DNA of 64,000 nt from the NCBI RefSeq assembly GCF_001243895.1, contig NZ_LN851186.1, positions 3,640,735 to 3,704,734 on the forward strand, in the 5' to 3' direction. The DNA comes from Bacillus testis (GTDB lineage Bacteria > Bacillota > Bacilli > Bacillales > DSM-1321). This document shows, in pieces, positions 54,337 through 63,464 of this stretch (position 1 is its first letter; every line of letters begins with the position of its first letter). The translations under genes were made by a program, and so were the position numbers. A model generated the notes under the pieces. That model ran no database searches. It was given only the letters and a program-made list of their open reading frames with translations, and had not been told where the DNA came from.

Positions 54337-54774
54337 TTAAATATGATTAATGCCAAGCCCAATCGCTTCATGCTCCAGCCCTTTCACCGGCGCTCCGATG
54401 GTTCCGTAAAAGCAGACGGCAAGCCATTCGCCTTCTCTAGGGTCATTATATGCGGCGCCCCTGACGACCGCGAATCGCAGCCCCACTGTCCTCATGGTTT
54501 CACCGATTGCCAATTGGCCTCTCGTCACCCCTTCGAGCGCTTCTAAGATCGCATGGTACAAGGCATGCGTTTCTCTGTATAAGTGAGACGAGATCAATTC
54601 TGTTCTTTTGGCGGCCGTTTCCACAGCCGCAATAATTTTAGACATATTCATGCTGCCGACTTTTCCGCTGCAGATGTGCACTTGATTTAGCGGCTCCTGA
54701 AACATGGCCGCTTCTTCTTCAGAAAGCATAGCCGCCAACACGGCCAATTTTCCAATCTTATGGTGATCTGCCAA
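54337..54774 (-). CDS. hutP: hut operon antiterminator HutP
   Basis: A 145-residue RNA-binding protein that, with histidine and Mg2+, disrupts the attenuator before hutH. The motifs KIGKLAVLAAML, SHLYRETHALYHAILEALEG and FAVVRGAAYNDPREGEWLAV match HutP, including histidine-binding residues near RGxPY. The start is TTG 54774 with AAGGTGG seven bases upstream. It is the first gene of the operon, downstream of a sigma-A promoter. Confidence 0.93.
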   Translation of the reverse strand: MADHHKIGKLAVLAAMLSEEEAAMFQEPLNQVHICSGKVGSMNMSKIIAAVETAAKRTELISSHLYRETHALYHAILEALEGVTRGQLAIGETMRTVGLRFAVVRGAAYNDPREGEWLAVCFYGTIGAPVKGLEHEAIGLGINHI

Positions 54775-54808
54775 ATCCGCACCACCTTCAAAGGGATATT
54801 TTCTATAT

Positions 54809-54838
54809 ATTGTAAAATTTCAATCTAATAATTGTCAA
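54809..54838 (-). promoter_or_regulatory. sigma-A promoter of the hut operon
   Basis: Minus-strand TTGACA (54838-54833), 18 bases, TACAAT (54814-54809), about 35 bases before hutP. No obvious CcpA site was seen beside it. Confidence 0.8.
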
Positions 54839-54863
54839 TTTCTTTCGTTACCAATTATTTGCT

Positions 54864-54898
54864 TACAAAAAAAACTGGCCCAAAGGCCAGTTTTTTTT
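54864..54898. terminator. terminator of tagO
   Basis: AACTGGCC and GGCCAGTT pair around CAAA, with seven A on one side and eight T on the other. It ends tagO on the minus strand and could act in both directions. Confidence 0.92.
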
Positions 54899-54914
54899 CA
54901 CATTTATTCGCTTT

Positions 54915-55973
54915 TTATTTATCCGATGAGTTGCCTGCGTCTTTCGTAGACAAGAAGCGGAGCAACGGTTTATACTCGCTTCCCACCAGCCCTACTTTTT
55001 CCACGAATATCTCAATGGCCAACAGCAGGATGACACCGATGATCATAGCGCCCCAGACAGTTGACATGGAGAAAATAATGGCTGCCAATCCAAAACTTGC
55101 TGCCATTGCATAAATAAGAAGGACTGTCTGGCGGTGTGAATAGCCTAGACGTAGCATGCAATGGTGCAAATGCGATTTATCAGGTGCAGACAATGGTTTT
55201 TTGTGAACGATTCTTCGGATAATCGCAAAGAAAGTATCCGAAATCGGAACACCAAGAATGATTACAGGAACAATTAATGAAAGCATAGTGACATTTTTAA
55301 ATCCGAGCAATGATAAGACTGAAATCATAAAACCTAAGAACAATGCCCCTGTATCACCCATGAATATTTTCGCCGGGTGGAAATTATACTTAAGAAAACC
55401 AAGCGTGCTACCGATCAATATAGCGCCAATACTCATAACAAATAGATCGCCTTTCAGCATAGCCATCGCAGAGATGGTGATCAACGCGATTGTGGATACG
55501 CCGGCAGCTAAGCCGTCCAGCCCGTCGATTAGGTTGATGGCATTGGTGATGCCGACAATCCAAAGGATCGTTAAAGGAACGCTAAGCATGCCTAAGTGGA
55601 TGCCGCCGTCAAACGGCAAGTTGATGTATTCCACTTGCACACCACTAAGAACGACGATCAACGCCGCTGCAGTTTGCCCGATAAATTTTACTTTAGCTGA
55701 TAATTCCATCATATCGTCAATAACGCCAATGATGACGATGATGCAAGCACCGATCAAGATAGCCATTGTATGTTCCTGCTCTGGCCGCAGTACTGCAAGG
55801 CCGATCAAGAAGGATATAAATATCGCTAAGCCGCCAAGACGCGGCATAATTTTCGTGTGCACTTTCCGTTGATTAGGCTTGTCTGTAGCCCCAATCAAGA
55901 AAGCCAGTTTTTTTACCAAGGGTGTAATAATCAGCGATGCGAAGAAACATATTAACAAGGTAAGGTAAACCAT
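54915..55973 (-). CDS. tagO: undecaprenyl-phosphate GlcNAc-1-phosphate transferase TagO
   Basis: About 352 residues with 10-11 helices, of the WecA/MraY family. Motifs are the adenine-site NQRKVHTKIMPRLGGLAIF, the aspartates IIGVIDDMMEL, the nucleophile region NLIDGLDGLAAG, FMGDTGALFLG and the sugar-specific HHCMLRLGYSHRQTV (WecA/TagO-type HIHH-like). It starts wall teichoic acid or secondary polymer synthesis by moving GlcNAc-1-P to undecaprenyl phosphate. ATG 55973 has GAGGAGG upstream. In B. subtilis tagO also lies after yvyE; here the hut genes intervene. Confidence 0.92.
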   Translation of the reverse strand: MVYLTLLICFFASLIITPLVKKLAFLIGATDKPNQRKVHTKIMPRLGGLAIFISFLIGLAVLRPEQEHTMAILIGACIIVIIGVIDDMMELSAKVKFIGQTAAALIVVLSGVQVEYINLPFDGGIHLGMLSVPLTILWIVGITNAINLIDGLDGLAAGVSTIALITISAMAMLKGDLFVMSIGAILIGSTLGFLKYNFHPAKIFMGDTGALFLGFMISVLSLLGFKNVTMLSLIVPVIILGVPISDTFFAIIRRIVHKKPLSAPDKSHLHHCMLRLGYSHRQTVLLIYAMAASFGLAAIIFSMSTVWGAMIIGVILLLAIEIFVEKVGLVGSEYKPLLRFLSTKDAGNSSDK

Positions 55974-56381
55974 GATGTACCTCCTCAATTAGTATCATAA
56001 CCAAATTTTTTTGAAATAAATTGTTAATTGTAACTTATCTTTGCAGAGAATGGGTAATGCCCATCTTTTTAATTCCCGATATCTTCGTAATCAAACATCA
56101 CTCTAGGATATTTTACTTAATCCTTCAAAAACTTTCAAACTATTTTTGTCTTATTGCTAGAAAAAGGACTTTATACCTTCTATAAATATATATCCACTTT
56201 TATTCCTATAGAAAACCCAATTTCCTTAATATCTGGTACATATTGATGTATAATGCATAAGGTAAATATTTCATTTACTTTATATCTCTACCATATAGTA
56301 TTCTATTTTATCTTTTGTTAAAATAGAGATTACTAATAAATGAAAGAAAATTCACTTAGAAATAAGGGGCAAACAATACTT
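55974..56381. other. AT-rich divergent region tagO/secA2
   Basis: About 400 bases, strongly AT-rich. A TATAAT at 56249-56254 could be a -10 for secA2, but the -35 is weak. No gene seen. Confidence 0.4.
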
Positions 56382-58730
56382 ATGTTAACCTTTTTAAAGA
56401 CTACTCTCACAGATTCCAGCCAGAAAAAGTTAAAAAAATACAAAAAAACCGTCCAAAAAATCAATGCTCTGGAAGCAACCTACCAGGATATGACGGATGA
56501 CCAATTAAAAGCCATGACCCAAACGTTCAAGGACCAGCTTGCAAACGGCAAAAAGCTTGATGATGTTATTCCCGATGCTTTTGCCGTTGTACGGGAAGCA
56601 TCCAAACGTGTTTTGGGCATGCGCCATTTTGACGTCCAATTGATTGGTGGACTTGTCCTCACCGATGGAAACATTGCCGAAATGGCCACTGGTGAAGGGA
56701 AAACGCTTGTCGCTTCCCTGCCTAGTTATGTACGGGCATTGGAAGGCAAAGGCGTTCATGTCATCACTGTCAACGATTATCTTGCCGGCCGGGACCGTGA
56801 AATCATCGGGCAAATCCATGAATTCCTTGGCCTGACAGTCGGATTGAATCTTCCGCAAATGCAGCCGCATGAAAAACAGCAAGCCTATGCAGCTGATATT
56901 ACGTATGGTGTCGGCACCGAATTCGGTTTCGATTATCTGCGTGACAATATGGTCGTTAACCAAAACGATAAAGTTCAGCGCCCATACCATTTCGCCATTA
57001 TTGATGAAGTCGATAGCGTCTTGATCGACGAAGCCAAAACACCTTTGATTATCGCAGGAAAAACGCAATCAAATTCTGATTTGCATTATATTTCTGCCAA
57101 GTTGGCCAAGCGCTTTAAGAAAGAAGAACACTATACATTCGATCCGGAAACGAAAGCGACCAGCTTAACGGATAAAGGAATCGAAATGGTTGAAAGAGCA
57201 TTTGGCGTCGACAACTTGTATGACCTCGAACACCAAACGCTCTACCATTATGTGATCCAAAGTGTCCGTGCCCATGTCATGTTCCAACGGGATGTCGACT
57301 ATATCGTCAAAGAAGGAAAAATTGAACTTGTCGACGTATTCACCGGCCGGATCATGGATGGCCGCTCCCTAAGTGATGGGTTGCATCAAGCGATTGAAGC
57401 CAAGGAAGGCCTGGTCGTTACAGACGAAAACAAGACACAGGCATCGATCACCATCCAGAACTATTTCCGGATGTATCCTAATCTTTCCGGCATGACTGGT
57501 ACGGCCAAAACAGAGGAAAAAGAATTCCTTCAAGTTTATAACATGGATGTCATCCCTATTCCGACAAACCGACCTAAGTTGCGTGTGGACCATCCTGATA
57601 AGCTATACCGGACGAAAGATGATAAATACAAAGCAATGGTTAAGCAGGTAAAGGAATGCCACGAAAAAGAACAGCCTGTCCTGATCGGTACAACTTCCAT
57701 TCTCCAATCGGAAACGGTGGCTGAATATCTGGATAAGGCTAACATCCCTTACAGCCTGTTGAATGCCAAAAGTGTCGAACAGGAAGCTGCCCTCATTTCC
57801 GTAGCAGGGCAAAAAGGCCATGTCACCATCGCCACGAACATGGCAGGACGCGGAACAGACATCCTTCTCGGGGAAGGAGTGGCTGAAACAGGCGGATTAT
57901 TCGTCCTGGGAACGGAAAAACATGAAAGCCGCCGTGTCGACAACCAGCTCCGCGGACGTGCTGGCCGCCAAGGCGATCCCGGCGACAGCTGCTTCTATTT
58001 ATCATTGGAAGATGATATGTTCAGCCGTTATGCATACGAAGAACTGGAAAAACTCAGCAAAAAAATCAAAAGCGACGAAGACGGCCTTGTAACCAATAAG
58101 AACATGTACGACTTTATCGACCGGACTCAAAAGATCGTAGAAGGATCCCACTTCTCCATGCGTGAATACAATCTAAAATTGGATGATGTGATCAACGAAC
58201 AGCGGAACATCATCTACTCATTGCGCAATCGCATTATCGAAGGCAGAGAGATGACGGAACTTGTCCAACAAATGATTCCGCTTGCCGTCAAGCATGTCAT
58301 CGATGACTTATGCCGGGAGGAAATCATTCCGGAAGAATGGCCATTGCACAAACTGCAGTTGGAATTGAACAGCTTAGTAGCCGGCGAGGAAATCAAATTC
58401 CCTGAATCCATCGCCAATAAACAAGATATTGAAGATCTAGTAGAGCCGCATGTAGCCGCTTATTTAGAAAGAGTTGCAGAGCGTACCGAAGACGAAGGCT
58501 TCATTACATCCATGAAGTACGCGATGGTATCTGCGATCGACCAGCAGTGGATCCACCATCTCGAGCAGATGACCCGCCTGAAAGAAGGCATTGGCCTCCG
58601 CTCTTACCAACAGGAAGATCCTATGCGGATATACCAAAACGAAGGCTTTGAATTGTTCCAACTATCCTATAATCAAATCACAAAAAAATTGGCCCATGAA
58701 ATGGCCTATTTGATGCAAATACAACCGTAA
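56382..58730 (+). CDS. secA2: accessory secretion ATPase SecA2
   Basis: About 782 residues. NBD1 has MATGEGKTLVASLP and DEVDSVLIDEAKTPL; NBD2 has [17 protein letters not shown] and RVDNQLRGRAGRQGDPG. It lacks the C-terminal zinc tail of the housekeeping SecA at 25-28 kb. ATG 56382 gives MLTFLKTTLTDSSQKKLKKY, with AAGGGG upstream; the frame start at 56340 has no ribosome site. Pairing with slaP identifies it as the S-layer type SecA2 of the B. cereus/anthracis kind, which exports S-layer proteins, rather than the SecA2/SecY2 type. Confidence 0.92.
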   Translation: MLTFLKTTLTDSSQKKLKKYKKTVQKINALEATYQDMTDDQLKAMTQTFKDQLANGKKLDDVIPDAFAVVREASKRVLGMRHFDVQLIGGLVLTDGNIAEMATGEGKTLVASLPSYVRALEGKGVHVITVNDYLAGRDREIIGQIHEFLGLTVGLNLPQMQPHEKQQAYAADITYGVGTEFGFDYLRDNMVVNQNDKVQRPYHFAIIDEVDSVLIDEAKTPLIIAGKTQSNSDLHYISAKLAKRFKKEEHYTFDPETKATSLTDKGIEMVERAFGVDNLYDLEHQTLYHYVIQSVRAHVMFQRDVDYIVKEGKIELVDVFTGRIMDGRSLSDGLHQAIEAKEGLVVTDENKTQASITIQNYFRMYPNLSGMTGTAKTEEKEFLQVYNMDVIPIPTNRPKLRVDHPDKLYRTKDDKYKAMVKQVKECHEKEQPVLIGTTSILQSETVAEYLDKANIPYSLLNAKSVEQEAALISVAGQKGHVTIATNMAGRGTDILLGEGVAETGGLFVLGTEKHESRRVDNQLRGRAGRQGDPGDSCFYLSLEDDMFSRYAYEELEKLSKKIKSDEDGLVTNKNMYDFIDRTQKIVEGSHFSMREYNLKLDDVINEQRNIIYSLRNRIIEGREMTELVQQMIPLAVKHVIDDLCREEIIPEEWPLHKLQLELNSLVAGEEIKFPESIANKQDIEDLVEPHVAAYLERVAERTEDEGFITSMKYAMVSAIDQQWIHHLEQMTRLKEGIGLRSYQQEDPMRIYQNEGFELFQLSYNQITKKLAHEMAYLMQIQP

Positions 58731-58786
58731 AGAGCTTGCAGCTTTTACAGACAATCCAACAACCATTCCATTAAGGAGGAACACAG

Positions 58787-59683
58787 ATGCTTTCCTTTTT
58801 CCGTAAAAACAATACGAAGGTACAAAAAGAAGGTAAAGAAAGTACCATTTCAGCTTCAGACATGTTAAACGAAAGTGAAGAGACAGTAAGTGCAGATACC
58901 GATATCGATACAGAGCTATCCCTTCACCCATCATGGGATTTATCTGAAGAACAAGGCTATGTATACCGCTTTTTAAACAATGAATTAAGCCCGTTAAAAC
59001 CCAACCAAATCTCTTTGGCTCCCATTGAATTGCATCGAGATGACAACGGTGATCTGATCGCTATTGCTTTCGTCCGCAACTCGTTGGAAAAGGCCATTAC
59101 ATTTGAAGAAGTCACTTTGCTTCTTTTAGACGGTGAGCATCAGCCCATCGCGCGTCAAGCATTCAATCTTGCTGAATTGGGAGAACTTCCAGGCAAAAGC
59201 AGCCGCCCATGGCAGTTTATCTTTCCGCATCCAATCATCATGAAGGACCAGTATTCAACCACTGACTGGTCCATCGCTTTTGAAATTAAGCCAAAGCATG
59301 CGTTGGACTTGGCGGAATCTTGGAACAGCAGTTTAAGTACGGAAGATAAAGAAAAACTCCGCGAACTTGTAGATAGCCTGACACCGCCTAAAGTGGGCGA
59401 AGTCAACTTCATGGGTATGCAAGCATTCAAACGCGAGAATGGCGATTTGCATGTGACCGTCCTGATCCGCAACGGCAGCCCGAAAAACATTACCATCCAA
59501 CAGCTGCCTTTGCAGGTGACGGATGCATCAGGTGAAATAGTCGCAAAAGGGGGCTTCCAGCTTGATGACTTGGAAGTAAAAGCAAACACAACAAAACCGT
59601 GGACATTTATCTTCCCGGCAAGCATCCTTTTGAAACCAGAAATGGATCTCAGCACGTGGAGAGTAGCCGCTGTACAAGAATAA
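58787..59683 (+). CDS. slaP: SlaP-type accessory Sec S-layer assembly protein
   Basis: A 298-residue protein without signal peptide. Two homologous modules are seen: about 43-158 (HPSWDLSEEQGYVYRFLNNE ... RPWQFIFPHPI) and about 170-298 (ESWNSSLSTEDKEKLRELVD ... KPWTFIFPASI), each with an acidic/hydrophobic helix, a strand-rich part and the closing PW.FIFP. This internal duplication is known in the B. anthracis SlaP family, which supports SecA2-dependent S-layer protein export. AAGGAGG precedes the ATG, 56 bases after secA2 with no terminator between. Confidence 0.88.
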   Translation: MLSFFRKNNTKVQKEGKESTISASDMLNESEETVSADTDIDTELSLHPSWDLSEEQGYVYRFLNNELSPLKPNQISLAPIELHRDDNGDLIAIAFVRNSLEKAITFEEVTLLLLDGEHQPIARQAFNLAELGELPGKSSRPWQFIFPHPIIMKDQYSTTDWSIAFEIKPKHALDLAESWNSSLSTEDKEKLRELVDSLTPPKVGEVNFMGMQAFKRENGDLHVTVLIRNGSPKNITIQQLPLQVTDASGEIVAKGGFQLDDLEVKANTTKPWTFIFPASILLKPEMDLSTWRVAAVQE

Positions 59684-59699
59684 TAAATAGTATCCAACT

Positions 59700-59732
59700 A
59701 AAAAGTCCTTCTGTTTTCCAGAAGGGCTTTTT
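59700..59732 (+). terminator. terminator of secA2-slaP
   Basis: AAAAGTCCTTCTG and CAGAAGGGCTTTTT pair around TTTTC and end in T. Confidence 0.92.
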
Positions 59733-59889
59733 GTAACGTCTTTCTTATTATAACTTTTGAGTACGATGGCGAAACTTTATGGTAAAATACCTTACTACAC
59801 ACTTAAAACAAAATCTTCTAACTAGTCAGGGCAATCCCTAGTGATTTCCCGGGCGCTGTTCTATAATATCCATAAGGAGGAGAACAACT

Positions 59890-60651
59890 TTGTTACATGA
59901 CATACTAGCAAATTATGCATCTTTATTAGATTTGCATATGTGGATAGAAGAATTATCAAAGCCTAGCAGCTGGGGGCTTGTCGCATCTTTAGCTGTCCTG
60001 GAAATATTATTATCGGCAGATAATGCCTTGGTTCTCTCTGCATTCGTTCAACGTTTGCCAAAGCATCAACAAAAGAAAGCACTTGTATATGGATTATGGG
60101 GAGCCTATCTATTCCGTTTCATCTTAATCGGATTAGGGACATACTTGATCCACCTATGGTTCATTAAACTACTCGGCTCCCTTTATCTTTTATGGCTGTC
60201 CATCAACTTCTTCCGCCAGAAATTCTTTTCAAAGGAACCAGAAGACGATGCACCTAAATCAGCCGAGGTTAAAGGAGTCTTAGTCCGTGTATTCGGCCTC
60301 TTCTGGGCAACCATCATTTCAATTGAATTAATGGACTTAAGTTTCTCGGTGGACAGCATCCTCGCTTCACTCGCCGTGTCCGATGAAGTATGGCTTGTTA
60401 TGCTGGGAGGAATGCTCGGTATCCTTGTTATGAGGGGAATTGCCACCGTATTTATCACGTTAATGCAAAAAGTGCCTGAACTTGAAACGACTGCCTATAT
60501 CCTAATCGCCTTCATCGCCGTGAAGATGGGAATCACATTAATTGATATCGAAATCCCGAACAGCATCTTCTTCACAGTCATGATCGCCGCATTCGCAATC
60601 ACATTCATCGTGCACTATATAAAAGAAAACAAACGGAGACGGCACGCTTAA
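59890..60651 (+). CDS. TerC-family membrane protein
   Basis: A 253-residue protein with seven or eight helices. The metal-binding acidic motifs of the TerC family are visible: LEILLSADNALVLSAFV in the first repeat and IELMDLSFSVDSILASLAVS in the second. B. subtilis relatives (YceF/YkoY, MeeF/MeeY) export manganese and help metallate secreted enzymes. TTG 59890 with AAGGAGGAG is the start. Its promoter may be an extended -10 (TGG-TAAAAT near 59780). I found no yybP-ykoY manganese riboswitch in the leader. Placement after secA2-slaP suggests a link with secretion. Confidence 0.85.
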   Translation: MLHDILANYASLLDLHMWIEELSKPSSWGLVASLAVLEILLSADNALVLSAFVQRLPKHQQKKALVYGLWGAYLFRFILIGLGTYLIHLWFIKLLGSLYLLWLSINFFRQKFFSKEPEDDAPKSAEVKGVLVRVFGLFWATIISIELMDLSFSVDSILASLAVSDEVWLVMLGGMLGILVMRGIATVFITLMQKVPELETTAYILIAFIAVKMGITLIDIEIPNSIFFTVMIAAFAITFIVHYIKENKRRRHA

Positions 60652-60671
60652 CTCCGTACAAACTAAAGTAA

Positions 60672-60706
60672 AGGAAAGAGGCTGCCCCTATCGGCAGCCT
60701 CTTTCC
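60672..60706. terminator. bidirectional terminator
   Basis: AGGAAAGAGGCTGCC and GGCAGCCTCTTTCCT form a perfect 15 base-pair stem between the converging TerC and glycosidase genes. Confidence 0.85.
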
Positions 60707-60713
60707 TATTCAC

Positions 60714-62918
60714 TTATTTATAATTGGCAGTCAGTGCATCAAGATACACGACGCCATTTGTTTTGTTAGTGGCATTGCCTTCTGCGATATAAATGCTTTG
60801 GATGGAAATCGGATAGCTGATGCCTTTAGGCAGGATGGCTGTCGTCTGTTTCCATGCACTCTTCCAGTTCAGCATATGCTCTTTGGTGAAGTCGATGGTA
60901 TACTCTTTCCCTTTGCTGTCTTTCACTTTGCCGCGAAGCCAGTGGTTTTTCGCATCTCCCCATACCCATAATGACAGGGATGACGGATTGCCCGGGACAG
61001 TCAGTTTTTTGACGGGGCTCATATAACTTGCGGATACATTAGCCTTATATTTCCGGAAATCATATTGAATGCCGATATACCCTTTCCCCTCTTTTCGGAT
61101 AGAGCTATTATTGCCGATTAAGGATGTGGCAGCGCGGGTGCTCGATGCTTTCCACTCTTTCACATTGTCCAATGAGCTGACTACGGCAGGCTTGTTGCTG
61201 ACGGTAACCGGAATGCTCAATTTCTTGCCATTGATGTCGGCAATGATACTGCCTGTGGCATCTGTTGCAGAAGCGGTGAATGTGCCGTCCGCTTGAATCG
61301 TTCCGATGTTTCCAGTCACGCTCCAAGTGAGGGCTGACGGACTGTACTGCATCGCTTTTCCGTTCTTGCCATAGGCGGTCACGGACATTTTTTGCGTCTT
61401 GCCGTTTGCAATTTGTAAAGAAGCTACATTCGCCGACATGTTTGCCGGTTGCGCTTCTACACTGATCGGCTTTTTCACCACTGCTTTGCCGCTTGTAATA
61501 ACAACATATCCAGAGCCGGAACGTTCGGCAATAAATGTATTCCCTTCCATACGGCCGATATTTCCTTCTACTGAATACTCCGGTTTAATGAAAGATGCTT
61601 GGGTGAGATTGTTATAGGCATCAAGGGCCGACGTGACCGTAAAACTTGTTGAAGAACCAGCCAGCAGGTTGCTCTCTCCATTCTGGGCAACGGTGATCTT
61701 CACCGGTTCGCTATAAGGCGCGGATGAGATGACTTCCAGTGTGTTGGAGATTCTTCGCTGGCTGCCGTCCGCCGGCCAGTTCACAAGTGATGCATACCGG
61801 TCGCCCGGGATTCGAGCAGCCATGGTGGTTGAACCGCCGCCATCCATATTGATTGCCTGGTATGCCCCCTTGCTCACCAGATAATTGGCGAATTCTTGCA
61901 TGGTCATGCCTTCACTCTTGCCTTTCTTTTTGGAATCGACCGTCACCATGAAGACTTTCTTGCCGGTTTTGTCGATGGCAATCGCCGTTCTGGACGTGCG
62001 CTGCAACGCTTTTCCGGAATTGTAAGCAATCGTCATATTGGCTTTTCCGTTCTGGACCAAAAGCGGGCCGTTAGCCAAGATGAACTTGGCATCCTTCCAT
62101 TGCTGGTCGATATCCACCGTGACGGAAATCGAATCGCCGACTTTCATATTTTTCAGCGCGTCGGCTTTTGTGCCGGAAGCGGAGAGGACAAAGCCGTCTT
62201 TCGGTATTTTGGCAGAACTCTTTGTGCCATAAGAGCGGATTGCCGAAATTTTCCCTGTTACCGTTTCCCCGAAGGAAGCCTCTTTATCGATTTTTTTATT
62301 TAACCCTGTCACTACGATTTCATGACCGTAAGGATTCGTTTTTGTATAGTCTTCTTTGTAGCTGCTTGTATAAAGGTTGAGCGCATGATCTTCACGGATA
62401 TTATTGAAGCTGTCCACCTTCATACTTTGATTATTGTATGAGGCGCTGATGGTGATATTGAACCGCCCGATTTTGGCTGTATTGTCTTTCATTACGCCGA
62501 ATGCGGCCGGTACGCTCATAAATGAATTGGAAGGCTCGAAATCGCGCCCCAAATTCACAATCTTATGATCGACTGCCAATAAATAAGCCGGAATCCCGCT
62601 CGTTACATGGTAAATGGAAGCATTGACCGCCCCCACTACGTGATGGTTTTCTCTTGTATGTAACTTAGATAATGCCGTGACGGTGTTCTTTTGCTCAAGC
62701 ACCGGTGACATTCCGATTTCGACAGATGTGTAAGGATCATTCATATTCAGCTGAAGCATATTAATGAACTGATTCTTTTTGGCCACAACGCTTTGATTGG
62801 AATCCCACTGGACACCAGGTGTGAGTGTCACTGTTTTCGCTAATCCATTTGTTCCCCCGACGGCGAAATATGCACTGAAGCATATAATCGCACTAGCTGC
62901 CATTTTTGAAAATTTCAA
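60714..62918 (-). CDS. secreted phosphodiester glycosidase (NAGPA domain)
   Basis: A 734-residue exported protein. A signal peptide (about 1-27, ending GLAK) is followed by a phosphodiester glycosidase/DUF2233 domain (about 90-400) with VGAVNASIYHVTSGIPAYLL, RTAIAIDKTGKKVFMVTVDS and the family hallmark YQAINMDGGGSTTMAAR. Then come two Ig-like modules (about 400-590, SVEGNIGRMEGNTFIAERSG, WSVTGNIGTIQADGTFTA) and a C-terminal sugar-binding-like jelly-roll (about 600-734). Relatives cleave GlcNAc-1-phosphodiester linkages; here wall polymers are the likely target. The start is TTG 62918 with AAGGG about ten bases upstream. A terminator follows. Confidence 0.85.
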   Translation of the reverse strand: MKFSKMAASAIICFSAYFAVGGTNGLAKTVTLTPGVQWDSNQSVVAKKNQFINMLQLNMNDPYTSVEIGMSPVLEQKNTVTALSKLHTRENHHVVGAVNASIYHVTSGIPAYLLAVDHKIVNLGRDFEPSNSFMSVPAAFGVMKDNTAKIGRFNITISASYNNQSMKVDSFNNIREDHALNLYTSSYKEDYTKTNPYGHEIVVTGLNKKIDKEASFGETVTGKISAIRSYGTKSSAKIPKDGFVLSASGTKADALKNMKVGDSISVTVDIDQQWKDAKFILANGPLLVQNGKANMTIAYNSGKALQRTSRTAIAIDKTGKKVFMVTVDSKKKGKSEGMTMQEFANYLVSKGAYQAINMDGGGSTTMAARIPGDRYASLVNWPADGSQRRISNTLEVISSAPYSEPVKITVAQNGESNLLAGSSTSFTVTSALDAYNNLTQASFIKPEYSVEGNIGRMEGNTFIAERSGSGYVVITSGKAVVKKPISVEAQPANMSANVASLQIANGKTQKMSVTAYGKNGKAMQYSPSALTWSVTGNIGTIQADGTFTASATDATGSIIADINGKKLSIPVTVSNKPAVVSSLDNVKEWKASSTRAATSLIGNNSSIRKEGKGYIGIQYDFRKYKANVSASYMSPVKKLTVPGNPSSLSLWVWGDAKNHWLRGKVKDSKGKEYTIDFTKEHMLNWKSAWKQTTAILPKGISYPISIQSIYIAEGNATNKTNGVVYLDALTANYK

Positions 62919-63464
62919 TTCCCAACAACCCTTCTAATTGATTTAGTACATCTATCATACTACTGGAATAAAATAGGCGTGCCAACCCTAATAAACAATA
63001 ACATTAGGACTATTTCGAAAATGAGTCTTACTGCGGATGATTATTTCACTATTTTCCAAGATTGAAAGACTATAAACCCACTCATTGTTTGATTCTTCCT
63101 CAAAAAAGGCTGATCGACACACAAAAAAGATATCTGCTCAGCAGCAGATATCTTTTTTGCCTTCGACCAACCTTTGACCTGCGTTTATGGTATTACAAAA
63201 CGGAAATGGTGTTACACTAATCATTTTATCATATAGCGTCCGTATTACAAGATAAATATGAAAATATTTCTTTTGTTGGGTAATTTATCTTTTTATTCCT
63301 TAAATTATTTAATTCTCTCGTTTACTTCCCTTTTTATCTCTAACTTAGTACAACTTGGTAAATGCATGAAACCGGCAGAAATCACTCTTGATTAATAGTA
63401 TGATAATAGCGGTTTACACACTTTACATAGCTATTCTTTAAAATCATCTTAAGGAGAAAGTGCC
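62919..63464. other. divergent intergenic region with orphan hairpin
   Basis: About 545 bases between the divergent glycosidase and acyltransferase genes. It contains a perfect terminator-like hairpin (63122-63158) belonging to no visible gene. No open frame is convincing. Confidence 0.45.
63122..63158. terminator. orphan bidirectional hairpin terminator
   Basis: AAAAAAGATATCTGCT and AGCAGATATCTTTTTT form a perfect stem around CAGC, with A and T tracts at both sides. No gene ends here. Confidence 0.8.

Noticed and set aside
59684..59889. possible yybP-ykoY manganese riboswitch before the TerC gene
   Set aside because: The conserved purine-rich core of that riboswitch was not found; the leader has only a short imperfect ACTA...TAGT hairpin.
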